DNA of 64,000 nt from Lathyrus oleraceus. Lineage: Eukaryota > Streptophyta > Magnoliopsida > Fabales > Fabaceae. Below the pieces are notes generated by a model. The model ran no database searches, was not told the DNA's origin, and saw only the letters and a list, made by a program, of their open reading frames with translations. Where the stretch lies: positions 142,342,188-142,406,187 of the forward strand of contig NC_066580.1 of the NCBI RefSeq assembly GCF_024323335.1, in the 5' to 3' direction. The translations under genes and the position numbers were made by a program. Of the stretch, positions 11,065 to 22,540 are shown piece by piece (positions within the stretch are counted from its first letter, which is position 1; each line of letters starts with the position of its first letter).

Positions 11065-14000
11065 ATGGCTCTCGAACAAACTGTCAAAGATCTCCAGGCC
11101 CAGAATGCTCAATTCCAGGAAATGATGCTGAGCTTATCTAAGGGGCAGGAAGAACTGAAAGCTCTTTTGATGGAGAAGAAGAAGGACCAGAAACCTGTGG
11201 GTTACATCAACCCGGGGAGAAGGCTTAAGGGACAGGTTACAGGAGTCAAGATTAGAATTCCGAAGGATTCAGAAGAAGAGACCGAGAATGATTCGGAAGA
11301 TGAGAATCCTAATCTCGTCAATTCTGAGGACGACGATGAAGATTATGAACATGAACAGTACTCTCCGAAGGATGATAAGTACAAGTTGCTGGAAGAACGT
11401 ATGCTAGCTATGGAGGGGCAGAAAGTGCCCGGTCTGGATTTCGAAAACTTGGGTCTGGTCTCTGATGTGGTCATTCCCCGCAAATTCAAGGTTCCCATTT
11501 TCACTAAGTATGATGGTGCCTCTTGTCCTCAGATGCATCTAAGGGCTTATGTGAGAAAGATTCAGCCGCACACTACTGATAAGAAACTGTGGATCCATTT
11601 CTTCCAAGAGAGTCTGTCTGGCACACAGTTAGAGTGGTATTATCAGCTTGAGAGCTCTAACATCCGCACATGGACTGATTTAGCAACAGCTTTCTACAAG
11701 CACTACCAGTATAATTCTGAGTTAGCGCCTACTCGGCTACAACTACAAAATATGACTATGGGCTCTAAAGAAAGTTTCAAAGAATATGCTCAAAAGTGGA
11801 GAGATTTGGCTGGCAGAGTCAAACCCCCTATGACTGATCGAGAGTTAGTGGACATGTTCATGGGTACACTGACTGGCCCATTCTACAGCCATCTACTGGG
11901 AAGTTCCTCGTCAGGTTTCACTGAACTTATCTTGACAGGTGAACGGGTTGAAAGCGGCATTCGAAGTGGAAAGATACAGGCAGCTACTTCTGCAAGCACC
12001 AAAAAGTCCTATCAGGGAAAGAATGAATCAAATGCTGTGTACAGTGAGAGGAAGCATAACAAGAAGAATCGTGACCATACTGTTGGGGCAGTTACAATTG
12101 CCGCACCGCCATCTCAGAACTTCCAACACAGACAAGACAGGTCGAGAAGACAGTTTACCAAGATCAATATGACTTTAACCCAAGCACTGCAGAGTATGTT
12201 AAAGGCCAATTTGATTACCCTCAGAGGCCCTCCTGCAAATCCCAACACTACTTCTCCTCGTTATAATCCCAACGCCAGGTGTGCCTATCACTCCGATAGC
12301 CCCGGGCATGATACGAATGATTGCTGGTTGTTGAAGAACAAGATTCAGGATATGATCGACGCTGGAGAAATTGAATTTGATCCTCCGGCGACCCCCAATG
12401 TCATCACAGCACCTATGCCTAATCATGACCAGAATGTTAATGTTGTGGACGACAATTCTCACGTTACTGACGTTGCTGATTTAGCATCTCCTCTCCTGAT
12501 CGTTAAGAAGAATTTATTGCAAGCTGGTTTATTTCCAGGTTGTGCTGAAGATTGCGATCTCTGTGTACTCCGACCCAATGATTGTTTGAAGTTGAAGAAC
12601 GGCATTCAACGGCTGATGGATGATCGTACAATTCTATTTGAAAGGGTTCCTACGGTGGACAACTCTATTGAAGAGGTATCTGTGATTGCTAGGTCCAAAG
12701 CTCCAGTGAAGATTACCGCTACTAGAGTGCCTGTGAAGATTACCGCTGAGCCCAAAGTGGCTCCCCTGATTATTACCGCACCTGGCCCCGTGCCATATTC
12801 CTCCAGCAAAGCTATTCCGTGGAACTATGGAGGCGACGTTTACATCCATGGCATAAAGCAAGTTGGTAGTTCTGCTAATCCTAATGATATTGTGGGGACT
12901 AGTAAAATTACTCGAAGTGGAAGGATCTTCTCTCCAGAAATCTCACCTTCCGCTCCCGAAATTCGAGGAAAAAGACCAGTCAATCCTCCTCAGTCAGAGA
13001 CATCGGTCGAAGTTACTTCTGAAGATGTTGCCAAACAGGAAATGGAAGAGATGTTGAAAATCATCCGTAAGAGCGATTTTGATGTAGTGGAACAATTGGG
13101 GCATACTCCGTCTAAAATCTCAATGTTGTCCTTGTTGTTATCCTCTGAATCCCATGCCAATGCATTGATGAAATTCTTGAAGACCGCCCATGTGCCTCAA
13201 GAAACATCCGTCGATCAATTCGAACATTATGTTGCTAATTTGACTGTTGACAATGGCCTAGGCTTTTCCGATGCTGACCTGACACCAGCGGGAAAAAATC
13301 ACAATAAAGCTCTGCATATCTCCATCGAGTGCGAGGGGATCACCTTGGCTCACGTGTTGATCGACAATGGCTCCTCCTTGAACGTACTCCCGAAAGCTGT
13401 GCTCGATAAATTTGACTATAAAAGCATTGAACTGAAACCTAGTGATGTTGTGGTGCGTGCTTACGATGGTGCGAAGAGTGTTGTCTATGGTGAAGTGATT
13501 CTCCCTATCAAGATAGGACCTCAAGTCTTCAACACTACCTTTCACGTGATGGACATTCGTCCCGCCTACTCCTGCTTGTTGGGGCGCCCTTGGATCCATG
13601 GGGCAGGTGCGGTAGCTTCGTCGCTTCATCAAAAGCTGAAGTATCCAACAGCAGGCATGGTTGTCACTGTATGTGGAGAAGAAGAGTATATTGTCAGTAG
13701 TGTGCAAGCCTTCAAATACGTCGAGATGGATGGTGAATTCTTTGAGACTCCTTCTCAGTCATTTGAAGTGGTTCCTCCACCCAGTCCTGTCCTTAAGCCA
13801 ACTCCCCTTGTGCCCAAGGTTGTTCGTGCTCCCCCTGTCATGATCTCTCTCAAAGATGCTCAAGCCGCGATTGAAAGTGGTGATCGTATTGGTTGGGGTC
13901 GACTGATTAATGTACCGTACAAGTCTGATAAAGCTGGCCTGGGGTTTAACTCTGGAAAGGTAGTCAAAAATCAGATTAATGCTGTAGAAGATGCTGATAG

Positions 14001-14096
14001 CGATTGCGACTTGGATAGCTGGATTTTCCCAACAATTGGTGACAGACTCAACAATTGGAAGGCCGAAGACATTATCCCGATTTCCTTTAGTCAGGA
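11065..14096 (+). CDS. gag-pro: Gag-protease polyprotein of the Ogre/Tat element
   Basis: Unspliced, the frame runs to TAA at 14098-14100 (1011 residues). The first 40 residues (VKDLQAQNAQFQEMML...) look like a coiled coil and are followed by an acidic stretch. The retrotransposon Gag domain covers about residues 155-290 (LWIHFFQESLSGTQLEWYYQ). A zinc-knuckle-like C406-x2-H409-x5-H415-x4-C420 follows. The aspartic protease has IDNGSSLNVLP with the active Asp at 767; DNG in place of the common DTG/DSG is, as I recall it, usual in this lineage. Near the C-terminus, KSDKAGLGF resembles a G-patch. Gag builds the particle and the protease cleaves the polyprotein. The coding exon is taken to end at 14096, where a GT donor overlaps the last codon; without splicing, Gag-Pro alone is made. 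Start: first ATG after the leader, giving the coiled coil at the N-terminus. Confidence 0.88.
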
Positions 14097-14343
14097 GTAA
14101 TTGTTATTGTTTATTTTAGAGTTGCAAATTTTAATTTTCTTTTACAATTAAACTTCTTAAGGCATCGTGTCTATGCCCGGGGCACGATAGCTAATTTGTT
14201 AAGGGTTTTTGTCATTTTCATAAGCATATTTATATTCAATAAATCAATGGACGTTTTGCATTCAAATATTGCGCTCTTTGTCTTTCCTATCATCTTTCAA
14301 ACAAGCTATGTTTTCTTACACACACGCACGTAACGAATTGCAG
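14097..14343 (+). other. Predicted spliceable intron between protease and reverse transcriptase
   Basis: The donor is GA|GTAATT at 14096/14097, overlapping the final codon and stop of gag-pro. The acceptor is ATTGCAG|A at 14343/14344. Removing these 247 bases joins two bases of one codon to one base of the next exon and opens a single frame into pol, bypassing the stop. The pol frame is open upstream of its first ATG (14543) right back to this acceptor. Introns at this place are known for Ogre elements; splicing of this copy is inference. Confidence 0.72.
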
Positions 14344-17300
14344 ATCCCTATCCACTCTGGATCCTGTTGATAATAGTTCTACTACTGTTCATTATGACTT
14401 TGAAAATCCGATCTACCGAGCCGAAGATGGAAGTGAGGAAGATTGTGAAGTACCTGAAGAACTTGCCAGACTGTTACTGCAAGAAGAAAGGACTATACAG
14501 CCGCATGAGGAGTCAGTTGAGACTGTAAATCTGGGTACCGAGGTGGACAAGAGAGAAGTCAAAATAGGAGCAGGCTTGGAAATCAGTGTCAAAAGAAGAT
14601 TGATTCAAATGCTACATGACTATGTGGAGATTTTTGCTTGGTCTTACGAAGACATGCCAGGGCTGGATACCGATATAGTAGTGCATCGTTTGCCGACGAA
14701 GGAAGATTGTCGTCCTGTTAAGCAAAAGGTTCGTCGCATGCGTCCTGAAATGTCCGAGAAAATCAAAGCCGAGGTGATGAAACAATTTGACGCTGGTTTT
14801 CTGGCTGTTACTTCTTATCCTCAATGGGTTGCTAATGTGGTACCAGTGCCAAAGAAGGATGGTAAGGTGCGAATGTGTGTGGATTACAGAGATTTGAATA
14901 GAGCGAGTCCCAAAGATGATTTTCCACTGCCACATATTGATGTTCTGGTAGACAACACCGCTCAACACAAGGTATTCTCCTTCATGGATGGATTCTCGGG
15001 TTATAACCAGATCAAAATGGCACTTGAGGACATGGAGAAGACTACGTTTGTGACGCAATGGGGCACCTTCTGTTATAAAGTAATGCCATTCGGTTTAAAG
15101 AACGCAGGAGCAACATACCAGCGTGCTATGGTGGTTTTGTTCCATGACATGATCCATCACGAAATAGAAGTGTATGTGGATGACATGATAGCCAGATCTC
15201 ATACTGAAGAAGAACATCTCGATCATTTATACAAACTGTTTGAGAGGCTGAAGAAATACAAGTTGAGATTGAACCCGAACAAATGCACCTTTGGAGTAAG
15301 ATCTGGTAAACTCTTGGGCTTTATTGTCAGTGGTAAAGGTATTGAGGTCGACCCAGCCAAGGTGAGAGCTATTCAAGAGATGCCAGTTCCCCGTACGGAT
15401 AAAGAAGTCAGAGGTTTCTTGGGACGTTTGAATTACATTGCCCGATTTATTTCCCATTTGACCGCTACTTGCAAACCCATCTTCAAGTTACTGAGAAAAA
15501 ATCAAGAGATGATATGGAATGATGAATGTCAAGAAGCTTTCGACAAAATCAAGAAGTACCTCCAAAAACCTCCGATTCTGGTACCACCAGTTGAGGGAAG
15601 ACCTCTAATCATGTATTTGACCGTTTTAGAAAACTCAATGGGGTGCGTGTTGGGGCAACATGACGAGTCTGGTCGAAAAGAGCATGCCATATACTACCTT
15701 AGCAAAAAGTTTACCGACTGTGAAACAAGATACTCACTGCTCGAGAAAACTTGCTGTGCTTTGGCCTGGGCTGCTCGCCGACTAAGACAGTATATGTTGA
15801 ATCACACCACTTTGTTGATTTCTAAGATGGATCCTATCAAATACATATTTGAGAAACCCGCCCTCTCCGGAAGAATAGCAAGATGGCAGATGATTTTAAC
15901 AGAGTATGATATCCAGTATACCACCCAAAAAGCAATCAAAGGAAGCGTGCTAGCTGATCATTTGGCTCATCAGGCAGTGAATGATTATCAGTCTATGAAT
16001 TTTGAGTTCCCAGATGAGGATGTCATGCTTGTTACTGATTATGAAGAACCTGGACCAGAGGAAGGACCTGAAGTGGGATCCCGATGGACTATGGTTTTTG
16101 ATGGATCGTCTAACGCATTGGGCAACGGTATTGGCGTCGTGATCATTTCCCCCAAGGGTGGCCATACGCCTTTCACCGCTAGACTATGTTTTGAGTGCAC
16201 CAACAATATGGCTGAGTATGAAGCGTGTATTTTGGGACTCAGAGCTGCTATAGACCTAAGAATCAAGTTCTTGAAGGTGTACGGAGACTCAGCCTTGGTA
16301 ATCAGTCAGGTCAAAGGAGAATGGGACATTAAACATCCGAATCTCATCCCTTATCGAGAACGGGTGTTGACATTAATCCCATACTTTGAAGAGATCACAT
16401 TCGAACATATTCCACGAGAGGAGAACCAGTTGGCAGACGCATTAGCTACCATGTCATCTATGTTCAGAGTCAGATGGGACAATGAAGCTCCCCGGATTAC
16501 CATTGAACGACTAGACGAACCAGCATATTGTTATGAACTTAACGCTGATGAAGTAGAAGAGAAGCCTTGGTTCCACGAGATAAAAAGATATTTAGAAGCT
16601 CAGGAATACCCTGAAGGGACATCCATCAATGACAGGAAATTTCTGAGGAAGTTCTCCGCTAAATTCTTTTTGAGTAATGGAATATTGTACAAACGTAACC
16701 ATGATTCGACTTTGCTTCGCTGTGTGGATAGAAAGGAATCAGAGAAGATTATGGAAGACATGCACGACGGTATCTTTGGGACTCATTCTAGTGGACATAC
16801 AATGGCCAAGAAGATTCTGAGGTCAGGGTATTATTGGTCTACCATGGAAACTGATTGCCACCATCACTCCAGAACTTGTCATAAGTGCCAGATCTATGCG
16901 GATAAAGTACATGTGCCTCCTGCTCCATTAAACGTGTTGACCGCGCCGTGGCCCTTTGCAATGTGGGGCATTGATATGATTGGCGAGATTAAACCTACCG
17001 CCTCTAATGGACATCGTTTCATCCTTGTTGCTATTGATTACTTCACAAAGTGGGTGGAGGCAGCCTCATTTGCTTCTGTTACTAAGAATGTGGTGGCACG
17101 ATTCATCAAGAACAGCCTCATCTGCCGATACGGCGTCCCTGAGAGAATTATCACTGACAATGGCACTAATTTGAACAACAAGATGATTACTGAACTCTGC
17201 ACGCAGTTCAAAATAAAACACCATAACTCTTCTCCGTACCGGCCAAAGATGAACGGCGCTGTAGAAGCGGCTAATAAGAATATTAAGAAGATTATACAAA

Positions 17301-17815
17301 AGATGACGGTAACATACAAAGACTGGCATGAGATGTTACCATTTGCTCTTCATGGTTATCGTACTTCCGTGCGAACTTCGACAGGGGCAACTCCTTTCTC
17401 TTTAGTCTACGGAATGGAAGCCGTTTTACCAGTGGAAGTTCAGATTCCCTCTCTAAGGATCATGAAAGAGGCGGGCTTAGACGAGGACGAATGGATTCAG
17501 ACTCGACTCGATCAGATAAATTTGATGGATGAGAAGAGACTTGCGGCTGTATGTCACGGGCAGATATATCAGAAGCGCATGACCAGGGCATTCAACAAAA
17601 AGGTCAAGAGACAAGTGTATCAAATTGGCGACTTGGTAATCAAACGCATCATCCTACCACAAACTGACCCCAGAGGCAAATGGACTCCCACATACGAAGG
17701 GCCATTTGTAGTTAAGAAGGTATTCTCAGGTGGAGCCATGATACTCGCTACAATGGATGGTGAAGACTTCCCACATCCCGTGAACGCGGACATAGTTAAA
17801 AAATACTACGCATAA
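14344..17815 (+). CDS. pol: Pol: reverse transcriptase, RNase H, second (archaeal-type) RNase H, integrase
   Basis: The open frame starts at the predicted splice acceptor; the first ATG is at 14543. Counted from that Met, RT has KKDGKVRMCVDYRDLN and the catalytic YVDD at 211-214. A first RNase H follows (RPLIMYLTVLENSMGCVLGQ), in which the usual catalytic Asp pattern is weak. The second, archaeal-type RNase H (about 16078-16470) keeps all four acidic positions: VFDGSS, NMAEYEA, VYGDSAL and QLADALA. Integrase has the zinc-binding H-H-C-C (HDGIFGTHSSGH...CHKC, about 16761-16892) and D-D-E residues in WGIDMIGE, ITDNGTN and NGAVEAANKN. No chromodomain is seen. These enzymes copy the RNA into DNA, remove RNA and insert the copy. 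No stop or frameshift is seen to TAA at 17813-17815. Confidence 0.92.
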
Positions 17816-18989
17816 AAGAGACCCGCTAGATCGACGTATCTAGGCAAAAGTAAGGGCATCCCGGCGAACCAAAAGGGTTCGGGCAAAAATTAGGGATATA
17901 TAAAAAAAATGTACACCCGGCAAGTCGAAAACCTGAAAAGGCGGCTTGGGCAAAAAAGGGTATCCTGGTGGACTGAAAACCTGAAAAGGCGGTCCAGGCA
18001 AAAATTAGGGATTAAAGCGTATGACTATGTCCCGTTCTCAGTCAACTTTCATCCAAGTTCGAGGGACTGACCAAGCCAATCACTTCTATCCGACAGCAAG
18101 GGATGAGATGCTCGAAGACATAATGACAGTAGTAGGCTTAAAATCAATAGGACTTCTTCCACATAGCTTTCTCTTTGTTTTCGACAATTTCCTCTTACTA
18201 GGATTTCTGTCTCCTTGTACACAGATTGCCTGTTCATAGGCCTCCTTTCAAAATCAATGCGATTCATTTCAAAAAAGATGCTTTTGTTTTACTTTTTCTG
18301 TTTTGTTTGCGTAAATGTCCATTGATTTAATTTGAATTAATATGTGCATTTGAATATGATAAATGTTTACCAAAATATATGCGTAGAATAGCAATAGCAA
18401 TTACTACCCGACTTCAGGATCGAGGAGAAGGTCTAACCATGCTTCCAATGAATCCGCTACCAATTCTATTCCCCCAGCAAGTCTGTTATTCCTCAGAAGA
18501 AATTAGCAGTATTCCCCGGCACAGCCAGTTACTCCCCGACAGAGGTCGGCATCATCAGACAGATTGATCATCTCATCCATCCTCAGCCAAGATCTGTGGA
18601 ATATTTCTACCATCAGACAGAATCAAGAACCCCCTGCCGAGAAAGGGTCATCGTTACAAATATCTCCAATCAGTAGATGGGGATTTATTTTCCCCAGTAG
18701 AGTCCCCAAGCAGAACTTCTCATACGCATAACTCATTCATTACATCATTTCACAGCATACGCATGCATACAACATTCGCATTTATTTTAGCATAACACGA
18801 AACATCTCATACATCATGACATAGCATGAAGCTAACTTTTCTTTGCAGGTTATTTATCCTCCTGATATAGTCAAAATAAAAGGTTCATTCAGACAGACAC
18901 CTTTATCAATCACATTCAAGATTCAGATACATTTTTCAAATACAGTTCATGGGAACATTCATTCTGACAACACTTCGATATCCTCCTAA
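17816..18989 (+). other. 3' untranslated region of the Ogre/Tat element, proximal part
   Basis: No long ORF. Short repeats of AACCTGAAAAGGCGG and a GGGCAAAAA phrase recur between 17840 and 18010, then unique sequence. Confidence 0.7.
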
Positions 18990-19700
18990 CGATGGCATCT
19001 TTAAGCCCATCCCAGACATTTATTGCAAGTACAACATATACAGGTTATCAGATACAGCCTAACGTACGGTTCATTCTGATTCAGCCCAACATATGACTTC
19101 TTCAGCAACTCCAATGCGGTCTAACGTACGACCCATTTGGACCTTCAAATCCTCATATGCTGCCTAGCGTACGGTACATTCAGGGGTGTAGTCTAGCGTA
19201 CGACTACTTTCTTTTTCAGATGCAGCCTAACGGACGGCTCATTCTACAACTCGGATACGATCTAACGTACGATCCATTCTGAACTTCAACAACCCCAACG
19301 CGGTCTAACGTACGACCCGTTTGGATCTTACAACCCTCAGATGCTACCTAACATACGGTACATTTCTGAAGTGTAGTCTAACGTACGACTACCCCTTTCA
19401 TCATCAGATCCTACCTAACATACGGTACATTTCTGAAGTGTAGTCTAACGTACGACTACCCCTTTCGTCATCAGATTCAGCCTAACGTACGGCTCATTCT
19501 GCAACTCAGATACGATCTAGCGTATGGTCCATTCTGATCCTTTATCCCCAACAGCATATGACACACTCCGACTCCCCAGCGAAGTCGGCAGCCTAACGGA
19601 TGACTCATTATTCGGTCTAATGTACGACCCAGTGTGGCACCCATGTCTTCAAATTGGCCTAATGTACGGCTCGATCTGAAGCTTTCGTCATCAAACCTCC
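18990..19700 (+). repeat. Tandem minisatellite in the 3' untranslated region of the element
   Basis: The core CTAACGTACG or a close variant returns about every 40-60 bases, each time followed by a short spacer such as ACCCATTTGGA or CTCATTCTG. More than a dozen units can be counted. Such 3' UTR arrays are known in Ogre/Tat elements and can seed genomic satellites. Confidence 0.85.
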
Positions 19701-19848
19701 CGGATGGCATCTTTAAGCCCATCTCCATCAAGACCAACTGTCGATTCTCAAGTGCAAATTTTTGGGGCATTCTAGTGTTCAATAATCTTCCACCTCCAGA
19801 CCACGAATGGCATACACGCCATCCTAACTCTCTCGGTTCAAGAATATT

Positions 19849-19861
19849 GAACAGGGGCAGC
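19849..19861 (+). promoter_or_regulatory. Polypurine tract before the 3' LTR
   Basis: GAACAGGGGCAGC directly precedes the TG of the 3' LTR, the usual place for plus-strand priming. Confidence 0.7.
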
Positions 19862-21791
19862 TGTCATACCCCAAAAATTACCCATCATTTTTCCTAAAAA
19901 AAAAAAAAAAAAAAAAAAAAAACAAAGAAAAAGAAAAATTTTTTTAATTAATTAATTAATTAATTAAATAATTAAAATAAATAAATAAATAAAATATAAC
20001 AAATTATTTTGGACTTGGGTCTCCCTCATTCCAAGCCCATTACCCACGAAATTAGTCTATAAATACTGAAGTTTCAGTAGGGGGAGTTAGACTTGGAGTT
20101 TACACTGGGAGATTCACTGGAGAAAGAAGGAAGAGAAGCAAAACACTCTGAGGTTTCCTTGGAACAAAACCTTGAGGAAAAAGAAAGAGAGAGAACAGAG
20201 AAGGACGGATAGAAACTTTGGCATAGGAACCCTACCTACCCGGAGAATTCAGAGTAAAGAAACCCTGAAGGCAGCCCATCTGCACCGAAGCCATCGCCGT
20301 CCAATTCCCGCTGCCTAACTTATTCCGATACTACAAGTGGTCAATCCCTTCAACCTTGAATTGGCAAACAGGTTTGCGTATCTCTATTGTTTATACTTTC
20401 AATTGGCCATATCTACATATATAATGCATCATGATTAAATGTTGATATATAATTTGCTTTCGTATGGGAATTTAAATATGCCTGAATACCCTGAATGTTT
20501 GACCATGTTATTCCTGTGATAAAATGCCATAAAATTCAAAGTTCCTAACATGGGGTTGTTTTCAAATTCAAAATCCGTGGCCTTCGCTAGGCGAGGCAGA
20601 GGCGAACGAGACAGTACCTGATTCTTCTAGTCTGTTTTTTTATGTTTTTATCATAGCCATGCATTATTCATCCTATCCTATTTATTGTTGTGATATTTCT
20701 CCGGTGTAATCTTCGATTGCACCCTGATTTGGTGTTCTGACATGTTTCTTTTTTTGAGTTTCGTAAAGGTTCACATATCCCAGGAAAAGGTTATTGGCTA
20801 GGTATTCCACTTTATTTGTGGGATACCCTTGTGGAGTTTCACCCTAAATTAATTTTTTAATGTATTAATTTTTTAATATATTATTTTTAATAATTTTAAT
20901 GTGGAGTTTCATCCTAATTATATAATTAATTGTAAAACTTTGCCTTTGAATAAGTGATCTTGGACCTCTCTTTGTTGCCTTACGATTACGATATTACGGT
21001 CATGTCCCGCGAACGTGGGGATACCCTTAGCAAAGACCCTTCGGTTAAATCATCATAAAATAAATTATAGTCCCTCGGATGTTGCCTTCGAATATACAAC
21101 TTTGTCCCTCGATGACCCTCCGATGTTGCCTACGGTTAAATGATGATAGTCCCTTCGAATGCTAAGGTATCCTCATAACTGTTGCCTTCAATGACCAATC
21201 GATGACCCTACGATGACCCTTTTACATCCAAAGGATAAAACTACTTATTTCTCAATAATAAGGACAGTTTTACCCTCATAAGGATAGGAAATGCCCGTAA
21301 AGACCTTGGGTCGGTATAACTCTTAATTGCTGGCTCACAACTTAAAACATTTTTTTGCACCTCACACCTTTCAAAATGCCTTTAGAAAATCACCACTTGG
21401 TATACATTCATACTAGAATCATTACCGAGTTATATTTTTCTAAACAATTTTCAAAACTAAAACGGGATAACCACTTTGTATACATTCATACAAGAATCAT
21501 TACAAAGTTAAATTCTCTTTTCAAAACAATTTTCCAAACAATTCACAAACACTTTTTTAGACAAAAATAATATAAGTGATCGAGCAATTAAGAGCCCATG
21601 GATAACCATGGATACAAAGGGTGCTAACACCTTCCCTTTGTATAATGTACCTCCCGAACCCAAAATCTAAATTAAGGTCTTTCCTGTTCTTTTCCACCTT
21701 TCCTTATTGGATAAAAGAAAAGTCGGTGGCGACTCTTGCTAACCGCGACATTGCGATTAAAACCACAAAAAGTCCAGTTCACCGTATGACA
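19862..21791 (+). repeat. 3' LTR of the Ogre/Tat element
   Basis: 1930 bases, nearly identical to the 5' LTR. Differences I saw: G/A near 20234, A/G near 20274, C/T near 20555, T/C near 21121 and A/C near 21679, a shorter A tract, one T fewer in a T run, and a short ATTAATTTCTAATGT-type duplication missing. Confidence 0.93.
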
Positions 21792-21796
21792 GTTGG

Positions 21797-22532
21797 TTTT
21801 CAGTTTATCGTTGAGGATATGTACCTGTACGACCCACGCCAACAAACTTACACGCCTGACACCTCAACATCAAACCCCCAACAACATTGTCAGACCGGAT
21901 ACACACAACGCCATGTCCGTCAAACATTCCATTCAACCAACACACAAACATACAACCAAAACATGTCATACACCCAACTCTAATACCAAGAGCGTACCCC
22001 ATACCACCACCAACAAATTGACCATCAACCTGAGACCCAACATCGCTTCGCACCCACCACATCACCCTACCAAAGCCGCCTTAGCCAGAACACCCAACGA
22101 TCATTCAACACCAACCGCCCCTCCTCCTACCATAGCCAAGAAGCCCAAACCTCACAAAATCAAAACCTCCAACAATCCTATATATACGAAACACCCCAAC
22201 AACCTTTCCAACCTTTCCTCGACGCATCATTCACACACATGTCTCCCTTCAACCGTCCCGGTCGCCCACCAATGAGTCAACCATAACCCAACTACTCTGG
22301 CATGGGTCATGAACTCAGCTACGGTGGTATACCCTCGATGCATACTGAAGACTATGCCGACTTGTCTAACTACCTAAACAGGTCATCTCTTGTAGTTGGT
22401 AGTGACGCTCATGGCCCCTCAGATGCTCAAACACCAGTAGTGAATCATCAACGTGGGTTAGGGCCACGTGTTAGGGTAGCTAGGGGATGTGGGACTGGAG
22501 GTCGGTTAGGTGATCCCGGTCATCACCATTAG
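21797..22532 (+). pseudogene. Plant mobile domain gene, 3' part (downstream of the retroelement)
   Basis: With one copy of GTTGG kept, the host frame from 8139 continues here in phase (FQFIVEDMYLYDPRQQTYTP). After that end of the domain the frame runs on as a long Q/P/S/T-rich, probably disordered tail, and closes at TAA 22530-22532 after a glycine/arginine-rich end (RGCGTGGRLGDPGHHH). Two in-frame TAA codons (21981-21983 and 22284-22286) sit where glutamine would fit the composition. The frame is otherwise unbroken, with no frameshift. Together with the 5' part, the original protein would have been roughly 600-650 residues. The last codons are followed by a short AT-rich stretch. Confidence 0.7.
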
Positions 22533-22540
22533 GCTTTTTT

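Larger units (their letters stand above)
8140..21791 (+). mobile_element. Full-length Ogre/Tat-lineage Ty3-gypsy LTR retrotransposon (13.65 kb)
   Basis: The element is bounded by two LTRs (8140-10132 and 19862-21791) that start TGTCATACCCC and end CGTATGACA. The 5 bases before it (GTTGG, 8135-8139) are repeated directly after it (21792-21796), so the borders are exact. It holds a primer-binding site, an open gag-pro frame, a predicted intron, an open pol frame with two RNase H domains, a 3' untranslated repeat array and a polypurine tract. The duplicated RNase H and the intron between protease and RT are marks of the Ogre/Tat lineage. By eye the LTRs differ at about five single bases plus length changes in A/T tracts and one short duplication, so insertion was recent. 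Both frames are open, so it may be autonomous. It lies in sense orientation inside exon 4 of the PMD gene. No ORF1 upstream of gag is seen, unlike the largest Ogre elements. Confidence 0.93.

Noticed and set aside
12199..13707. Several minus-strand ORFs inside gag-pro and pol
   Set aside because: Shadows of the real plus-strand frames, with no domain of their own.
19000..19700. Regular repeat with spacers resembling a CRISPR array
   Set aside because: Core is short and variable, spacers are also related to each other, and it lies in the 3' UTR of an Ogre/Tat element where such arrays are known.
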